From: Moniliella sp. 'wahieum'
Lineage: Eukaryota; Basidiomycota; Moniliellomycetes; Moniliellales; Moniliellaceae
Direction: 5' to 3'
Assembly: GCA_003971905.1 (NCBI GenBank)
Contig: RSEE01000046.1
Span: 459,490 to 523,489, forward strand
Length of the DNA: 64,000 bases
Position numbers and translations under genes: made by a program. Of the stretch, positions 1 to 10,570 are shown piece after piece (within the stretch, counting starts at the first letter, position 1; every line of letters starts with the position of its first letter). Under the pieces are notes generated by a model. That model was not told the origin of the DNA and did not search any database. It was given only the letters and a program-made list of their open reading frames with translations.

Positions 1-113
1 TCCACTTCGAACCATGTCCTCTGCTTTCGCTTCTTTCCCACCACGAGAACGATTTTTACGCTCCTTGCCCTAGTCCCGACTCTGGCCTCCCTGCCCGCCT
101 TAGCCCCGACTGT
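1..113 (+). repeat. Diverged dispersed repeat, copy A (cut by window edge)
   Basis: This stretch matches 35608-35720 read on the minus strand. Both copies share blocks such as ACCATGTCCTCTGCT, AGTCCCGACTCTGG and TTAGCCCCGAC in the same order with small indels, at roughly 75-80% identity by eye. Copy B continues beyond the point where copy A meets the window edge, so this copy probably extends to the left. No coding capacity is convincing in either copy. Its nature is unknown; a decayed transposon end or gene fragment is possible. Positions 114-560 hold no supported gene: there is a TATATATATA run near 250-259 and a GATCACC heptad repeat near 494-513. Confidence 0.5.
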
Positions 114-559
114 GACAGCCTAAGCCGCATACACTCCACATCCTCTGATATGCTTCTCCCCCTTCATTCCGGTTATTCTGAACCGAGGCTAATAAGCGAG
201 ATCCCCGAGAGCATTTCGTCGTCGCTGTAATTATGATGCAAAAGTCGGAGTATATATATAGCCTCGCCCACCCACACAACACTACTTTGAGCTGTGAGCG
301 CGCATAGCTCAGTACTGGCCCCATAATAATTGCCCGGCTTACCCATCGATGTGTCGAAAGAAAGGCAACGACCGCATATGGATATGACCAGTTGTTGTTG
401 AGATATCCATGAGGATCCACAGACCCTTGCGGCAGTCCTGCTCAGCCGCTAGCGTGGCCAGCTCGAGCGGGAGCGGTTAAATTCCGCGGCCTCACCGATC
501 ACCGATCACCACTCATTTATTATCCTCAGCGCAATTCCGCCTTTCCAGCTCCATTTTTT

Positions 560-910
560 TTCTTCACCCCACCTGACGGTGCCGACCGCAACGGCAACAC
601 ACTCCCCCACCTTGACCAGGATGAGGCTTGACGAACCGCTGAGGCCACCACTGCAGATCCACGTTGCTCCCGGAAGCGGCATTCCCGTATCTCTGCTGCT
701 GCTGCTGCCGAAATTGCCTCCTTCCTTTCGGCGCACGCCACCCGAACCCGCACCCCCGATGCCGAGACCCACGACGCTGCATCGGCCGCCTTTGGCGAGG
801 GAATGCTCAGGATGAAGGGGCGACACCCCAGCGCGTCCTCATGGCCAGCCAACTTGCTCGCCTGCGCACTGCTTTGAACGAGGACGCTGCCGCTAAACAG
901 GGCAGCAAGT
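560..910 (+). other. Possible first exon of an unidentified protein
   Basis: One frame reads an alanine-rich, helix-like stretch (…AAEIASFLSAHATRTRT…) and, after a one-base break near 830, continues as LMASQLARLRTALNEDAAAK. It runs into GTAAGC at 909-914, a good 5' splice site. An in-frame stop near 615 shows that a second frame break or a later start is needed upstream. I could not find a convincing second exon between 912 and 1700; open stretches at 1100-1320 and 1402-1704 look unconserved. I do not recognise the protein. It could equally be a chance open frame in GC-rich DNA, so the call is weak. The rest of 912-2050 holds nothing I can support. Confidence 0.2.
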
Positions 911-2050
911 AAGCATATGTCTCTTCCGTCTTGAAGAGGGGCCATCCATGGCAATTATGGCCACCAAATCGCCGCTGTCTTGTCACCTCCTCCATTTCAT
1001 CCTACCAACTGGGCCTCTCAAATACAGTCGCATCACCCTCATCATTTTCTCTTGGGTTTCCTGGCCGGAAGCCGATGATCTCTACGCTTTATCACTTGGG
1101 ACTTGCCGTTTCCGGGCCGGCAAAAAATTCTCCAACCTTGGTGTGGTTTCTGCGAGACCTACAATTGTCTTGCTTGAACGCCAGCCCCGAGTCATACGGA
1201 GAGACGTCTGTGGACGTGACTCCAATGCCGATCTCCCATGCCCATCAACTATGAAAAAGGGCGCTACCATGCAATCTACACAAACGAATGGCCCGTCATG
1301 ACGCGATAGAATCCGGCACTAACAGGAGGCAAGGCTCCTTCGGGGGGTGGACAGATGTGAATGGGGATTGACTATAATTGCTCACTGAAAAGAAAGCCTG
1401 AATGAAGAGGAAGAGAACGTGTGGTTGCTGCGACAAAGCACGACGTCGTTGGACGAATACTTTGGGTAACATGGTAACAAGCGGGTACGAGATCTGGTGT
1501 CGAAGGAAGGAGGGTGCCAAGTCGGCCTATCTGGTGGGTGCACTCTTCAATGTCGGGAAAGAAATGGCCTTATTGGGGCCTGCGGCTGGGAATGCCTATC
1601 GACTTTTGAGTAAGGGCGACTGGAGCATCGCCCAGGCGCGGTACGAGGAACGCCAGGCGGTGGACCAAACAGCAAAAACGGCCTGTCCTCAAGGTGGCCT
1701 CTAGTGAGTGTCAGCCGCAAGAGAGGGCTGCTCTCCCAATGTTGGAGAAGACGGTGCGCGCGGGATGCGAACAGCACGGTGCTTGTAAGCATTTGCGGCG
1801 GCTGGGCGTCCAGCGTCCGCCCTCGTCGGCCTCAAGTTGGTTTGGACCAGGGCGAAGAAGAGCCTTACCTAATCTGCATCCCCACGTGCCAGCTGCGGCC
1901 GAGGTGGGCGAGGGTGGGCTGTGGGGCCTGGCGGGCCTCCGGTGTGATTCAAGGGATCCTGCGGTATTTACTGGCTGCCCCAGACTGATTTTGAGACGTG
2001 GAAGATCCCCGGACGCCCACCATTGCCATCTGCCCCTCTCCTTGCCCGGC

Positions 2051-2797
2051 ATGGTGCGCGGCACATTGATTGCGCGTGTGAGCGATGGTCTTCCGCTCGC
2101 GCAGAGCAGCGAGGACCAGAACTCGGCCCAACTCGCCGAGTACGCCGCAGGCCAAACTCGTCGTCCGTCGCCTGGGGCCCGGAAGCGAGCCGCGCTGCAG
2201 CATCGAAAGTGGCGCGATGACCCTTCACTACCTTGTCCGCCCTCCCGCCCCCGACCCAGCGGCGGTAGTGTATGTGGCCATTTGCGAAAAATCGTACCCG
2301 CGCAAGCTCGCTTTGCCTACCTCGACGAACTGGCTGTGGAGTTTGGCCAGTCGCATGGACCCCAAGTAGCCCAGCGGACACTTCGACCATATGCGTTTGT
2401 CGCGTTTGACACCTTCATCCAACGCACCACCCGACTCTATGCCGACGCTCGCACCGCCCAATCAGTCAAGTCGAGCAACCTGGACAAGCTCAACGAGGAC
2501 CTGGCCGACGTAACACGCATCATGACCAAGAACATGGAGGACCTTCTTTGGCGCGGGGACAGTCTGGACCAAATGTCAACCATGTCCAGCTCCCTGCGGG
2601 ACGAGTCGTTGAAGTACCGCAGGTCGGCACGGAAGATCAACATTGACGCCATGATCCGCAAATGGGCACCGTGCGTAGTTTCTGAAGCTTAGGCTGATTG
2701 GCATGTTCTGCGAAAGGACTAACGTTTCTTGTCTCTCGTCAGAGTGGGTGCCATTGGCGTTCTGTTTGTCTTTATTGTGTACATCAAGTTCTTCTAA
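2051..2797 (+). CDS. SEC22: Sec22-type R-SNARE (ER-Golgi vesicle fusion)
   Basis: Sec22 is the longin-domain R-SNARE that acts in COPII/COPI transport between ER and Golgi. About 224 residues are expected, as in the family. The protein starts MVRGTLIARVSDGLPL at the ATG at 2051, the typical longin start; the open frame upstream is not part of it. The longin domain continues through AICEKSYPRKLA and AYLDELAVEF. The SNARE motif reads NLDKLNEDLADVTRIMTKNM, then EDLLWRGDSLDQMSTMSS, with the zero-layer Arg in WRGD. A C-terminal membrane anchor (VGAIGVLFVFIVYIKFF) follows an intron at 2671-2742 that has CTAAC as branch point. Frame breaks lie near 2146 and at a shortened T-run near 2312. Seen directly: the motifs and splice sites. 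The function follows from the family. Confidence 0.9.
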
Positions 2798-3028
2798 AAA
2801 TACCTGGGGAGCACCTGCTTTGTCTGGCTGGCTAGTGAGGCCATCAGTGAGGCCAGTCTGGTAGCTGGCTCTTGCTCCTCCATGTCGCAAGCACAGCGTC
2901 AGACGCACAAGCCATCTAATCATCCTGCCCCGCACTCTGCCTGCTGCATAGTACTGAAACCTGCGCCACACACCTCTCAGAGAGGGGGAAAATCGATCCT
3001 TGACGCATTGATGCATACCGCCGAACCA

Positions 3029-3936
3029 TCACTTCTTGGCATCCTTGGGTGGCTCCTCCTCCTTGGGCGGCGGAACCAGCTGGTATTCGTTGGGCAGGTA
3101 CGACACCCCCTCGCCCACTTGTTCCCACGGAGAGGTGCCCTCAAAGTTGCGGAAAGCTTGGGTCAGCTGCAAGGGCTCTTGCACCACGCGCTTCTTCTCT
3201 TCGTCGTACCGCAGTTCGGTGTACCCCGTCAAGGGGAAGTCCTTGCGCAGCGGGTGACCCTCAAAGCCTGCGCACCAATGGGGTTAGACATGTGCACAGC
3301 ACGCAGCACAGGGAAACACGTACCATAGTCAGTCATGATCCGGCGCAGGTCCGGATGGCCAACAAAGAAGACACCAAACAGATCGTACACCTCACGCTCC
3401 ATCCAGTCTGCCGAGCGGAAGAGGCCGGTCGCACTGGGAATGGGGGTCACCTCGTCACCGTAGGTCTTGACGCGAATCCGCGAGTTGAAGTTGATCGAGA
3501 GGAGGTGGTAGACAATCTCAAAGCGCTGCGAGCGTGAGGGGAAGTCAACGGCGGTCAGGTCCTGCAGTTGGGTGTACTGGCACTGGGTGTGGTCGCGCAG
3601 AAATTCAAGGACGGGGAGTGACACTGGCCGGAGCAATGTAGAGGGTCAACTCGTCCTTGACCACTGTGAACTGCTGGATGAACTTGGGCAGCATGCTGGT
3701 GAGGTAGGCGCCATAGTCGTGGAGGGGAAGGCTGATCGCCTGGTACTTTTCCGCTGGGTTGATGCCGGCTGGCTCGATGAAGGGCGAGTCGGGTTGACGC
3801 GGTCACCGCCGGCCGGGTACGGGGGCTGGGCCAGGGCGCGGACAGAGGAAGAGAAGGCGCGGAGGGGGATGCGGGGAGCAATCCTAGGCGTCGCACGCGC
3901 AGCGGCGCGGATGCTGAGAGCGGCAAGGGCCACCAT
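3029..3936 (-). CDS. NDUFS3: NADH:ubiquinone oxidoreductase 30-kDa subunit (NDUFS3), mitochondrial
   Basis: This is a core subunit of the Q-module of respiratory complex I, in the mitochondrial matrix arm. The N-terminus ([20 protein letters not shown]) is Arg/Ala-rich with no acidic residues, a mitochondrial targeting peptide. The 30-kDa-family core is clear: [20 protein letters not shown], then the signature [20 protein letters not shown] and [20 protein letters not shown], ending [17 protein letters not shown] and a Lys-rich tail. An intron at 3268-3323 (donor GTACGT, 56 nt) falls inside DYG/FEG. Breaks of frame near 3630 and 3780 interrupt the N-terminal third. About 283 residues, normal for the fungal subunit. 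The promoter side carries two CACGTG boxes (4112-4128). Confidence 0.92.
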
Positions 3937-4111
3937 GGTTGTCGGCGCGGCGCGGCGGGGAGGCGGTGGGTGGGGGGGCCGTCGAGGCAGAGGTGGAGGT
4001 GGGCTTGCAGTCAGCGGACCTGGCAGGCACGGTGCCAGTAGCCCATTACTAACCCAGGTGGACCCGAGCAGACCGACGTTCTGAAAGTTTACAGCACCGT
4101 TTCCATGTCCC

Positions 4112-4128
4112 CACGTGACGGTCACGTG
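4112..4128. promoter_or_regulatory. Paired CACGTG (E-box/Cbf1-type) sites upstream of NDUFS3
   Basis: Two CACGTGA cores lie 5 bp apart, about 180-190 bp upstream of the NDUFS3 start codon. CACGTG is the site of bHLH regulators such as Cbf1 in fungi. The role here is inferred from sequence only. Other CACGTG copies occur at 8751-8756 and near 22319, 27426, 29380, 42718 and 52697, always in intergenic DNA. The remainder of 4140-4620 shows no gene and probably contains the 3' UTR of the next gene. Confidence 0.4.
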
Positions 4129-4621
4129 ATGCACTCGTCGCCAGCTTCATGTCCAACCGCTGGGGCAGCCACCCCCCAACATATACATGCTACCGCTGGT
4201 GACTATACCCCCCCCATGGAGGCTCTGCAGGCTGGAAACGATCAGGGAAGAGACGAATGTGGCATCGGGTCCGAATGAATGATGGTGGACGCTAGGCGCG
4301 AACAGAAGCGTGCTGCGCATGAGGGTCTGTCAGGATAGAATGGGATGCGGATGGAAGGGGCTGCAGAGCAGCAGGAATGCAAAACGGGCAGCATCACACT
4401 GCAAGGATGTATCCCTGTGGGCAACAACCGAGGCAGCACAGAAGAACGTTGCGGGGGGGAAAACGTGTTGATGGCCCTTAGAAGAAGCACGAACGGCAGG
4501 ATTACCTTGGAGGAAAGGGAGCACGGGCGGGCCACTGTTCAACACTGATACAGACAACATCCCCAATGTAAAGGCGCGAGGAGAGACTGCAGCGGGGTCG
4601 AGACAGATCCTGCCAGGCGTA

Positions 4622-6576
4622 TTAGGGCGCAACCAGGGACAAGCGATGGAGACGACGAATCTCGTGGAGCGTGTCAAGAAGGGTAGCCTCTACTCGCTTA
4701 TCACGGTCTTCAAGCTCCTGTGCTTGAGCAACCAAAGGGTCGAGTAACGTGCCAATCGCCAATGCCGCTGCATCTTGCTCCGCACGCAAGGAAGCCACTG
4801 CCGCTGCCACCCCATCCTCGGGAGCGGGGAAGGAGCCGACTTGGCATTTCCTTTGCCTGTGCCCGTGCCAGAGGCAGCTGCAAAAGACATCCCGCCGGAA
4901 GAGGCAGCAGCAGCAAATGCGGCGGTCGTAGAGGGGGCAGTCAAAGTGGTCCATCGGGCCTTATGGTCAGCGAGCTCAGCGCAGACCTTTTCAGCGTCTC
5001 GTGCGTTTTGGGCCTTGATCTCAGCCAGTTCGAGGCGGTGGGCGGTTCGGGCAGCATCCCACTTGGTCCGGAGCGCTTCGTACGCAGCTTCTTGCCGGGC
5101 TGCTTCCCTCCGCTGCTTGCCCATTTTGCCTCCAGCTCACGTAGACGCGTTCCCTTGTCGCGCGAGGCGGCGCCCAAGGTCCGGGCCCGGTGTTCGGCCC
5201 CACGCAACCGGTCTCGCGCATCGGCCAATAGGCGTTCTCTCCGAGCCAACATGCGCTCGGCTGCTTGCACAGCCTCCTCCGCCCGCGCTCGGGCTTCTCG
5301 TGCGTCGCCGAGAGCGCGGGAAATGTCGCGCTGCTCAGCTTGCACACTCACCAAGGCACGTTGGGTTGAGGCCAGACCTTCACGAGCTTCCTGGACCTCG
5401 TCGGTCAAGTATCGGATCACGGCACCAGTTGAAATGGGAGGATGGGAAATACCTTGTGGTTCCAAAAGGGACTCGGGTTCCTTGGCAGCCGTCTCAGAAG
5501 AGGGAGGGAGACTGGTCTCTTCTCGGTGTACGTCCCTTTCTGGGAATGAGAGGGTAGCTCCTTATCCACTTGCTCCAACAAAGGTGGGATAGAGCCCGAG
5601 GCAGGGGAGTGGGGCAACGAGCCATGAGGAGCGGCAGGCGAAGAAGAAACCGAAGAGGCAGTGCGCAAATGAGATGGAGAGGTACTCCGCCAAAGCGAGC
5701 GACTGGCTCCAGCCATAGCCGCCGAGAGCGAGGCGCGCTTCCAAGGTAATGTGGCAGCAGTACGCAAGCCCTTGTTGCTGCGCCCCCACGAACCCTTGGA
5801 TTGGTGCTGAATTCCCTCCCCGCGGCCCGAAGGATTTGAGCTTACTGCGCTAGGCGGAGCAAGACCAGAGGACGAGGGCGTGCCACCCTGACTGCTCAAT
5901 GGACTCCCCTCGCCCTGAGCCGGGGTCGTCAGCTGTGGTGCGGCAGGCTGTTTGGGAGTCAATGGTGCAACCAGGGTGGAGGTGGAGGTGGAAGAGGACA
6001 CGTCGGTATGTGAAGCTGACGATGACGATGGCCGCGAAGCAGAGTTACGCTCTGATCCCGGTGGTTGGGAAGCAGCGTCCGCATCGTTTCCCCCTTCCTT
6101 CTCAGCTGGTGCCTGTGCAGTCAGGTTGTCCTCAGTGGCGGGGGCATCCGCGTTAGGGTGGAGAGCCGGTTCCAGAGCCTGTGCTGGTGCTCGGATGGGA
6201 GCGCGCCCCTCAACTTGCTGTGAAGCAATGTGCTCGCGCACCCGTCGAAATGCATTCGCAACCTGTGCGTTGCGGTCCTCCAGGGCTGCTTTCAGTTCGA
6301 AAATGCGGGCGGACCGGTCGGCTGGATCGGCAGGGGGGATATGGTCAGTGTTCACAGAGAGAAGGGACGGCGGAAACACCTACTGGGATTGGGTGTGCTG
6401 GGAGGAGGCGGGAAGATGGTGGGAGAGTCGGTGGTGGACCTGTGTTCGCTGGCAGGGGGCACTGTGGCTGCGGCCAGCAGCGCTTCGCGCGCGGCGCGGG
6501 CGTCTTCAACATCTGCTCTGCGCGCGGGCATGCGAGCCGAAGATGCAGGGGGCGGGGTGGATATGCGGGAGCTCAT
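4622..6576 (-). CDS. Hypothetical coiled-coil protein, low-complexity Ser/Pro middle
   Basis: About 630 residues; I do not recognise the family. The first exon begins MSSRISTPPPASSARMPARR and joins, across an intron at 6322-6383 (donor GTAGGT, phase 1), to an amphipathic segment DRSARIFELKAALEDRNAQV. A long Ser/Pro/Thr-rich region follows, then a coiled coil with repeated Glu/Arg/Ala heptads (STGAVIRYLTDEVQEAREGL onward, and AARTAHRLELAEIKAQNARD). The end is another helical segment, LAQAQELEDRDKRVEATLL-like. Frame breaks near 5530, 5125 (a missing A in an A-run) and 4830 (a missing C) each restore a continuous coiled coil when bridged. A cytoskeletal or septum/spindle scaffold role would fit the architecture but is only a guess. 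Confidence 0.6.
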
Positions 6577-7131
6577 GGGGGGCGGCGATGGATGGGTGGT
6601 GGGGAGAAGGGGGAGGAGGGGGGGAGTGGGTTAGATGCAGGCTGCGCAGGCGCTACTGATGGGGGTCGGACGCCATGAGAAGGTGCTGCGGGTGTGGCGC
6701 GGTGTGACACGTGCAAATTGAAACTACACTCAGCCGGGCCATCGCGCGCGCCCCGTGTACGCAGCCCGCACGCGCCACTCGCCCTGACTAGCACTCGTCC
6801 CTCAGCTGCCCCCGCACACCGCCAGCCCAGCGCAGCACATTTCAAACTGCCATTCCATTCCCAGGTCTATCCGCTGGCCTGCCCACCGTCTGCGGACGCC
6901 CCGACGTCATCATCAACACAACGCATGCTTCATCAGCCTCCCGCTTGCCTTCATGTCTCCGCTCCCGTCCTCTCCTACGTCTCGAGCAGCTGCTGTGCAA
7001 AACTTCCTGCCTGGGCCATAGAATCGGATGCACCATCCGACGCAGCAGCCGCAGCAATGGCCTCTGCACCTCAGCGCTTGGCTCAGCATGCCGCCGCGCG
7101 AGCGCGTGCGCGCTTGGTGCGGTTGCCCCTC
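6577..7131. other. Intergenic region between the coiled-coil and telobox genes
   Basis: Short open frames exist on both strands but none shows a conserved motif or a plausible splice structure. The sequence is GC-rich, includes purine-rich runs near 6590-6630, and should hold the promoter of the coiled-coil gene and the 3' UTR of the telobox gene. Confidence 0.4.
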
Positions 7132-8376
7132 CTAGCTGCTATCCGCCACGATGGCCGGATGCTGGGCAGCGTATTCCTGCATCTGTGCCTGCAGTTGTGC
7201 CATGTCCATCCCGGTCGTCATCTGGCTGTCATCGGCTGCTTGGGGGTGCTGCGAAGCGTCAGGCGCAAAACGCTGCAAATACAGGAGCCAAGCATGGATA
7301 CTGGCACGGGCCGCCGCCTGGGCCGTCTGGTGGGCCGCAGCATGCAACTGCGTGATCGTAGTCTTGCGGCGGCGCTGTGAGCCTGGACTACGCGCGACAG
7401 GCACCGAATTCATCACCGATGCGTATGCGGCGGCAGCTTGGTGGGCTTGTAAATGCAGTTGAGTTGCCTCTTCAACAGCGGAAGCCGTCTGGGCCTCAAG
7501 CTGTTGTCGCATCTTTGTCTTTTGGACCTCAAGCCGTTGTCGCTTCTTTGTCGCTTGGGCCTCAAGCCGTTTTCGCTTCTTTGTCTCTTCGTCCATTCGG
7601 GGACGGCCGCCCGTCTTGCCCTGGTTATACTTGCGCTCGTTCGTGCGCTTCTTTTCGGGTACAGGGGTCAGAGGATCATCAACTGGGAGCGCTGGGGGTG
7701 GGGTAAGCGGAGACGACGTCACCAGCCTCAGATGTGCCTGCCACTGTCCGCCCTTCTTCGTCTTCCTTCTCTTGGTCATCTGGCTGCTGAGATGGACTGA
7801 GTTTGCGTCGTTTGGTAGGAGGGCGTCGATGAGGCTTTCGTTCCTCGTTGGGAAGCCCAAGTTCGCTACGCAGAAACCCGTTTCGCAGCCCCTCCTCAAT
7901 AGAGGGGACCGGTGGTGCTGGTTGAAGCCAGACACCCTCCTCCTCATCATCCTACACAAAAGGTCCAAGGTTAGTACCAACGAAAGGAAAGTAACGGGTC
8001 AGACTCGAAACTTGGTACTTACCCACAGAGTCTTGTGGAGAATGTTCTTCCAAAAGGGGATCTCTTGGTTCGAGCGTTTCATGCGCAATAGCTCATTACG
8101 CGACTTGTCCTTGAGTTGCACATTGTTGCGTCCTGCTAGCATATTGGAACGTTCGCCCCCAACGCCATGCCAGCGCAAAACAACATTATAGGGACGAATT
8201 GAAGGGTGCGCTTGCTTGTACGCACAAATTTCGTCCAGCGATTCAAGCAGCACTTCTGCCTCTATGGCCTCCCATGAGACGCGACCATTGGTGTTACCGC
8301 CTGTGCTGTAATTGGAGCCGCCCTTAATGTAAGGTAAGCCACTTTTCTTGTTGGGGCCAAACAGATGGTGCAACAT
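7132..8376 (-). CDS. Telobox/Myb-like DNA-binding protein with basic coiled coil
   Basis: About 390 residues. The N-terminal exon has the shape of a Myb/SANT repeat: VSWEAIEAEVLLESLDEICA, a tryptophan in VVLRWHGVGGERS, then RNNVQLKDKSRNELLRMKR. The LKDKxRN core resembles the VDLKDKWRN telobox of TRF/Tbf1/Taz1-type telomere-repeat binders. An intron at 7952-8022 (GTAAGT donor, TGTGTAG acceptor) joins LHKTLW to an acidic DDEEEG stretch. Then come a basic KRRKL patch, a break of frame near 7690, a Lys/Arg-rich coiled coil (TKKRKRLEAQATKKRQRLEV) and a Gln/Ala/His-rich tail. The Myb call rests on motif spacing, and the second Trp position is not canonical. The protein could bind telomeric or promoter TTAGGG-like sites, or be another SANT-type factor. 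Confidence 0.55.
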
Positions 8377-8951
8377 ACTATTAAGCGGAGGAAGGGGTTG
8401 GATCGTGCCATAATCAACCTTGTACGTTCAGTTGAACCTGCGAGTAGCTCCGAGCGGGGGCGCGGTACGGTGTTGTTGCCCTCGCCCTGGTGAGGGTTTG
8501 GCTGTGATGGTGGCGGGTGAAGCTTGCAGCTGGGCCAGTGAAACCGGGGAGAAAGTGGTTGTCCACGCACTCCGTCCACAGATCCGCCCACGACCGATGG
8601 TGATCGATGATCATGCATGGACATGCATGGACCCAGACACACTTCGTGCACAACACTGCCCCTCTGCTTATTGCTGCTGTTTTGGGGACGGCCTGCACAG
8701 CGGAAAGGGAACTTGCACCGATCGTAGCTGGTTAAATTCCGACAATACGTCACGTGACAAGTGACGCGCAAGGCGCGACGCCGCTGAGCATCAGCACCGC
8801 TCAGAGGCGCAAAGAATGGGAGACGAACTTCATGTTGGAGCTGCTTTCATTAATCAAGCACGCCCTGTCCGGCATAACCGAGGCAAGGGAACCTGCTTTG
8901 TCTCCACCCGTCCTAGCTCTAGTCCAACCACATCACAACAGCTAAAAAATA
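8377..8951. other. Intergenic, with ATCGAT/ATGCAT motifs and CACGTG
   Basis: No gene is supported. It contains a GATCGATGATCATGCATGG-like island at 8599-8632, part of the palindrome-heptad series, and a CACGTGA at 8751-8757. Confidence 0.4.
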
Positions 8952-9038
8952 CGCCCCACGTGGGACTCGAACCCACAACCGTGAGATGGACCTCTTCAGC
9001 ATAAGAGTCTCAAATTCTACCGATTGAAATAGCGAGGC
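8952..9038 (-). tRNA. tRNA-Lys(CUU) with 14-nt intron
   Basis: On the minus strand the acceptor arm GCCTCGC pairs with GTGGGGC, and discriminator G is at 8952. The T arm is GTGGG-TTCGAGT-CCCAC. The anticodon stem TGAGA/TCTCA encloses a loop with anticodon CTT, which decodes AAG lysine. The 14-nt intron (8988-9001) starts one base after the anticodon, the canonical place, and its AAGAG can pair with CTCTT of the anticodon region as usual for pre-tRNA. The D arm is weakly paired, but AATCGGTAGA matches the family. CCA is not encoded, as expected for a eukaryote. The segment 9039-9304 downstream of the OYE gene holds no other gene. Confidence 0.9.
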
Positions 9039-9304
9039 AGTTATGCAGGACCACGGTGCTACCCGTTACGTTGAGCTCAGTGGCCTATTCTGTTTTCACC
9101 GCCCTGCTAAAAGCCTGCCACCCATTCCCCTCCATAAAAAGACAGAAGAAGTGATACGAAAACAGCTATAGCTTCCCGCTCTGTAATACAAGCACACAAG
9201 TCCAAGAAAAGCAATTGATTACAGTCTTTATTTCTCACCTCCTACCCTCGTATCAGACGACAGCACACCGATTGCAGATGATGTGTGGGCAGTTGGAGAC
9301 GCGA

Positions 9305-10483
9305 TTAAGTTGCAGTAGGCCAGTCAGTGTAGCCCTTCGCCGACGAGTCGTACCACGTCTCCTTGGGCGCCACGGGAGCCCATTCCTTGCCCTCCTTGAT
9401 GCGCTCAACCAAGTCCGGGTTGGAGATGTAGTACCGACCCCACGCAATGGCGTCAGCGACGCCCGTGTCAACAGCCTGCTTAGCCGTCTCGGCAGTGAAC
9501 GATTCGTTCAACACCACAGGGCCTTGGAACGCCTTGCGCATCAGGTCATGGATGGGGGGCTGCCCCATGTCGCCCTTGTGTTCACCAGTGAACTGGTCCC
9601 AGAAGGCATTCTTGTCCTTCGTCTCACGCAGCTCGATCCAAGCAGTCCCCGCCTCCCGAGCGGCCGCGGCAGCAAGCGGGTACGTCGTTTCATACTGGTC
9701 GTCAATCGCGCCCTGCGAGTCTCCGTTGGGAGAGAAACGCGTGCCAACCTTGTCTCCGCCAATGGCAGCAGCGACAGCATTGACCACTTCACTGTAAAAC
9801 CGCACCCGCTTCTCCGGGCTTCCACCGTAGTCGTCGGTACGGTGGTTAGTAGAGCTGCACAAGAATTGGTCGATCAAGTAGCCTACACAGAAGACATGGT
9901 CAGTCAAGTGCTTAGTCAAATGAAGATCATAGCGATGTCTCCGGCACGTACCGTTGGCACCATGGATCTGCACGCCATCAAATCCAGCTTCAATCGCGTT
10001 CTTGGCGGCCTGAGCGTAGTCCCTGACCGTAGCGGCGATCTCAGGAACAGTCAACGGCCGAGCTTGCTCTGGATCAGCAAAGCCGGTTTGAGTAAAGACC
10101 TTCAACGACGGCGTAGTGGCCGAAGAAGAGACAGGTGTCTGTCCTCCGAGGAGCGAGGAGTGCGACATCCGGCCTCCGTGCCAAAGCTGACAAACAATCT
10201 TACCCCCCTTTTGGTGGACAATGGAGGTAATGGGCTTCCACGCGGTGATCTGCTCCTGCGTCCAAATCCCAGGGATGTTGGGGTTAGGCACACCGATTGG
10301 GCTGATGGCTGTTCCCTCGCTGATGATCAAGCCGGCCGTGGCACGCTGACCATAGTACTCCCCCATCACAGGGGTCGGAACATGGGTTTCCGTCGCCCGG
10401 GTCCGAGTGAGCGGTGCAAGAAAGATACGGTTGGACACCGTAATACTTCCAAGCTTGAGCGGGGTAAAGAGTTTGTTGGACAT
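9305..10483 (-). CDS. Old Yellow Enzyme-family ene-reductase (NADPH dehydrogenase)
   Basis: This FMN-dependent TIM-barrel flavoprotein reduces activated C=C bonds of enones and nitro compounds with NADPH, most likely in the cytosol. About 369 residues, normal for the family. It opens MSNKLFTPLKLGSITVSNRI and carries LAPLTRTRA (FMN-binding Thr). The active-site HGANGY (His and Asn bind substrate, Tyr donates the proton) lies around residues 174-179, and the family hallmark RTDDYGGSPEKRVRF follows. The C-terminal AIAWGRYYISNPDLVERI is the phosphate-binding end. An intron at 9883-9951 (69 nt, hence frame-neutral) interrupts ANG/YLID. The ATG at 10483 is preferred, as the open frame above it lacks ATG. 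Notably this gene has no frame break. Confidence 0.93.
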   Translation of the reverse strand: MSNKLFTPLKLGSITVSNRIFLAPLTRTRATETHVPTPVMGEYYGQRATAGLIISEGTAISPIGVPNPNIPGIWTQEQITAWKPITSIVHQKGGKIVCQLWHGGRMSHSSLLGGQTPVSSSATTPSLKVFTQTGFADPEQARPLTVPEIAATVRDYAQAAKNAIEAGFDGVQIHGANGTCRRHRYDLHLTKHLTDHVFCVGYLIDQFLCSSTNHRTDDYGGSPEKRVRFYSEVVNAVAAAIGGDKVGTRFSPNGDSQGAIDDQYETTYPLAAAAAREAGTAWIELRETKDKNAFWDQFTGEHKGDMGQPPIHDLMRKAFQGPVVLNESFTAETAKQAVDTGVADAIAWGRYYISNPDLVERIKEGKEWAPVAPKETWYDSSAKGYTDWPTAT

Positions 10484-10557
10484 GTAGAAAGTAGTTGTCA
10501 CTAGAGGTGGGAGAAGATGCGAGATGTGTGGTGTGATGAGCTGAAAGAAACACAGAG

Positions 10558-10570
10558 GCCTTTAAATACT
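10558..10570 (-). promoter_or_regulatory. Probable TATA box of the OYE gene
   Basis: The minus strand reads AGTATTTAAAGG here, about 80 bp upstream of the start codon, in a position and form usual for a fungal TATA element. Initiation downstream of it would give a short leader of about 40-50 nt. Confidence 0.4.

Noticed and set aside
1694-2050. N-terminal extension of the SEC22 frame
   Set aside because: The family starts directly with the longin domain, which begins at the ATG at 2051; upstream residues look random.
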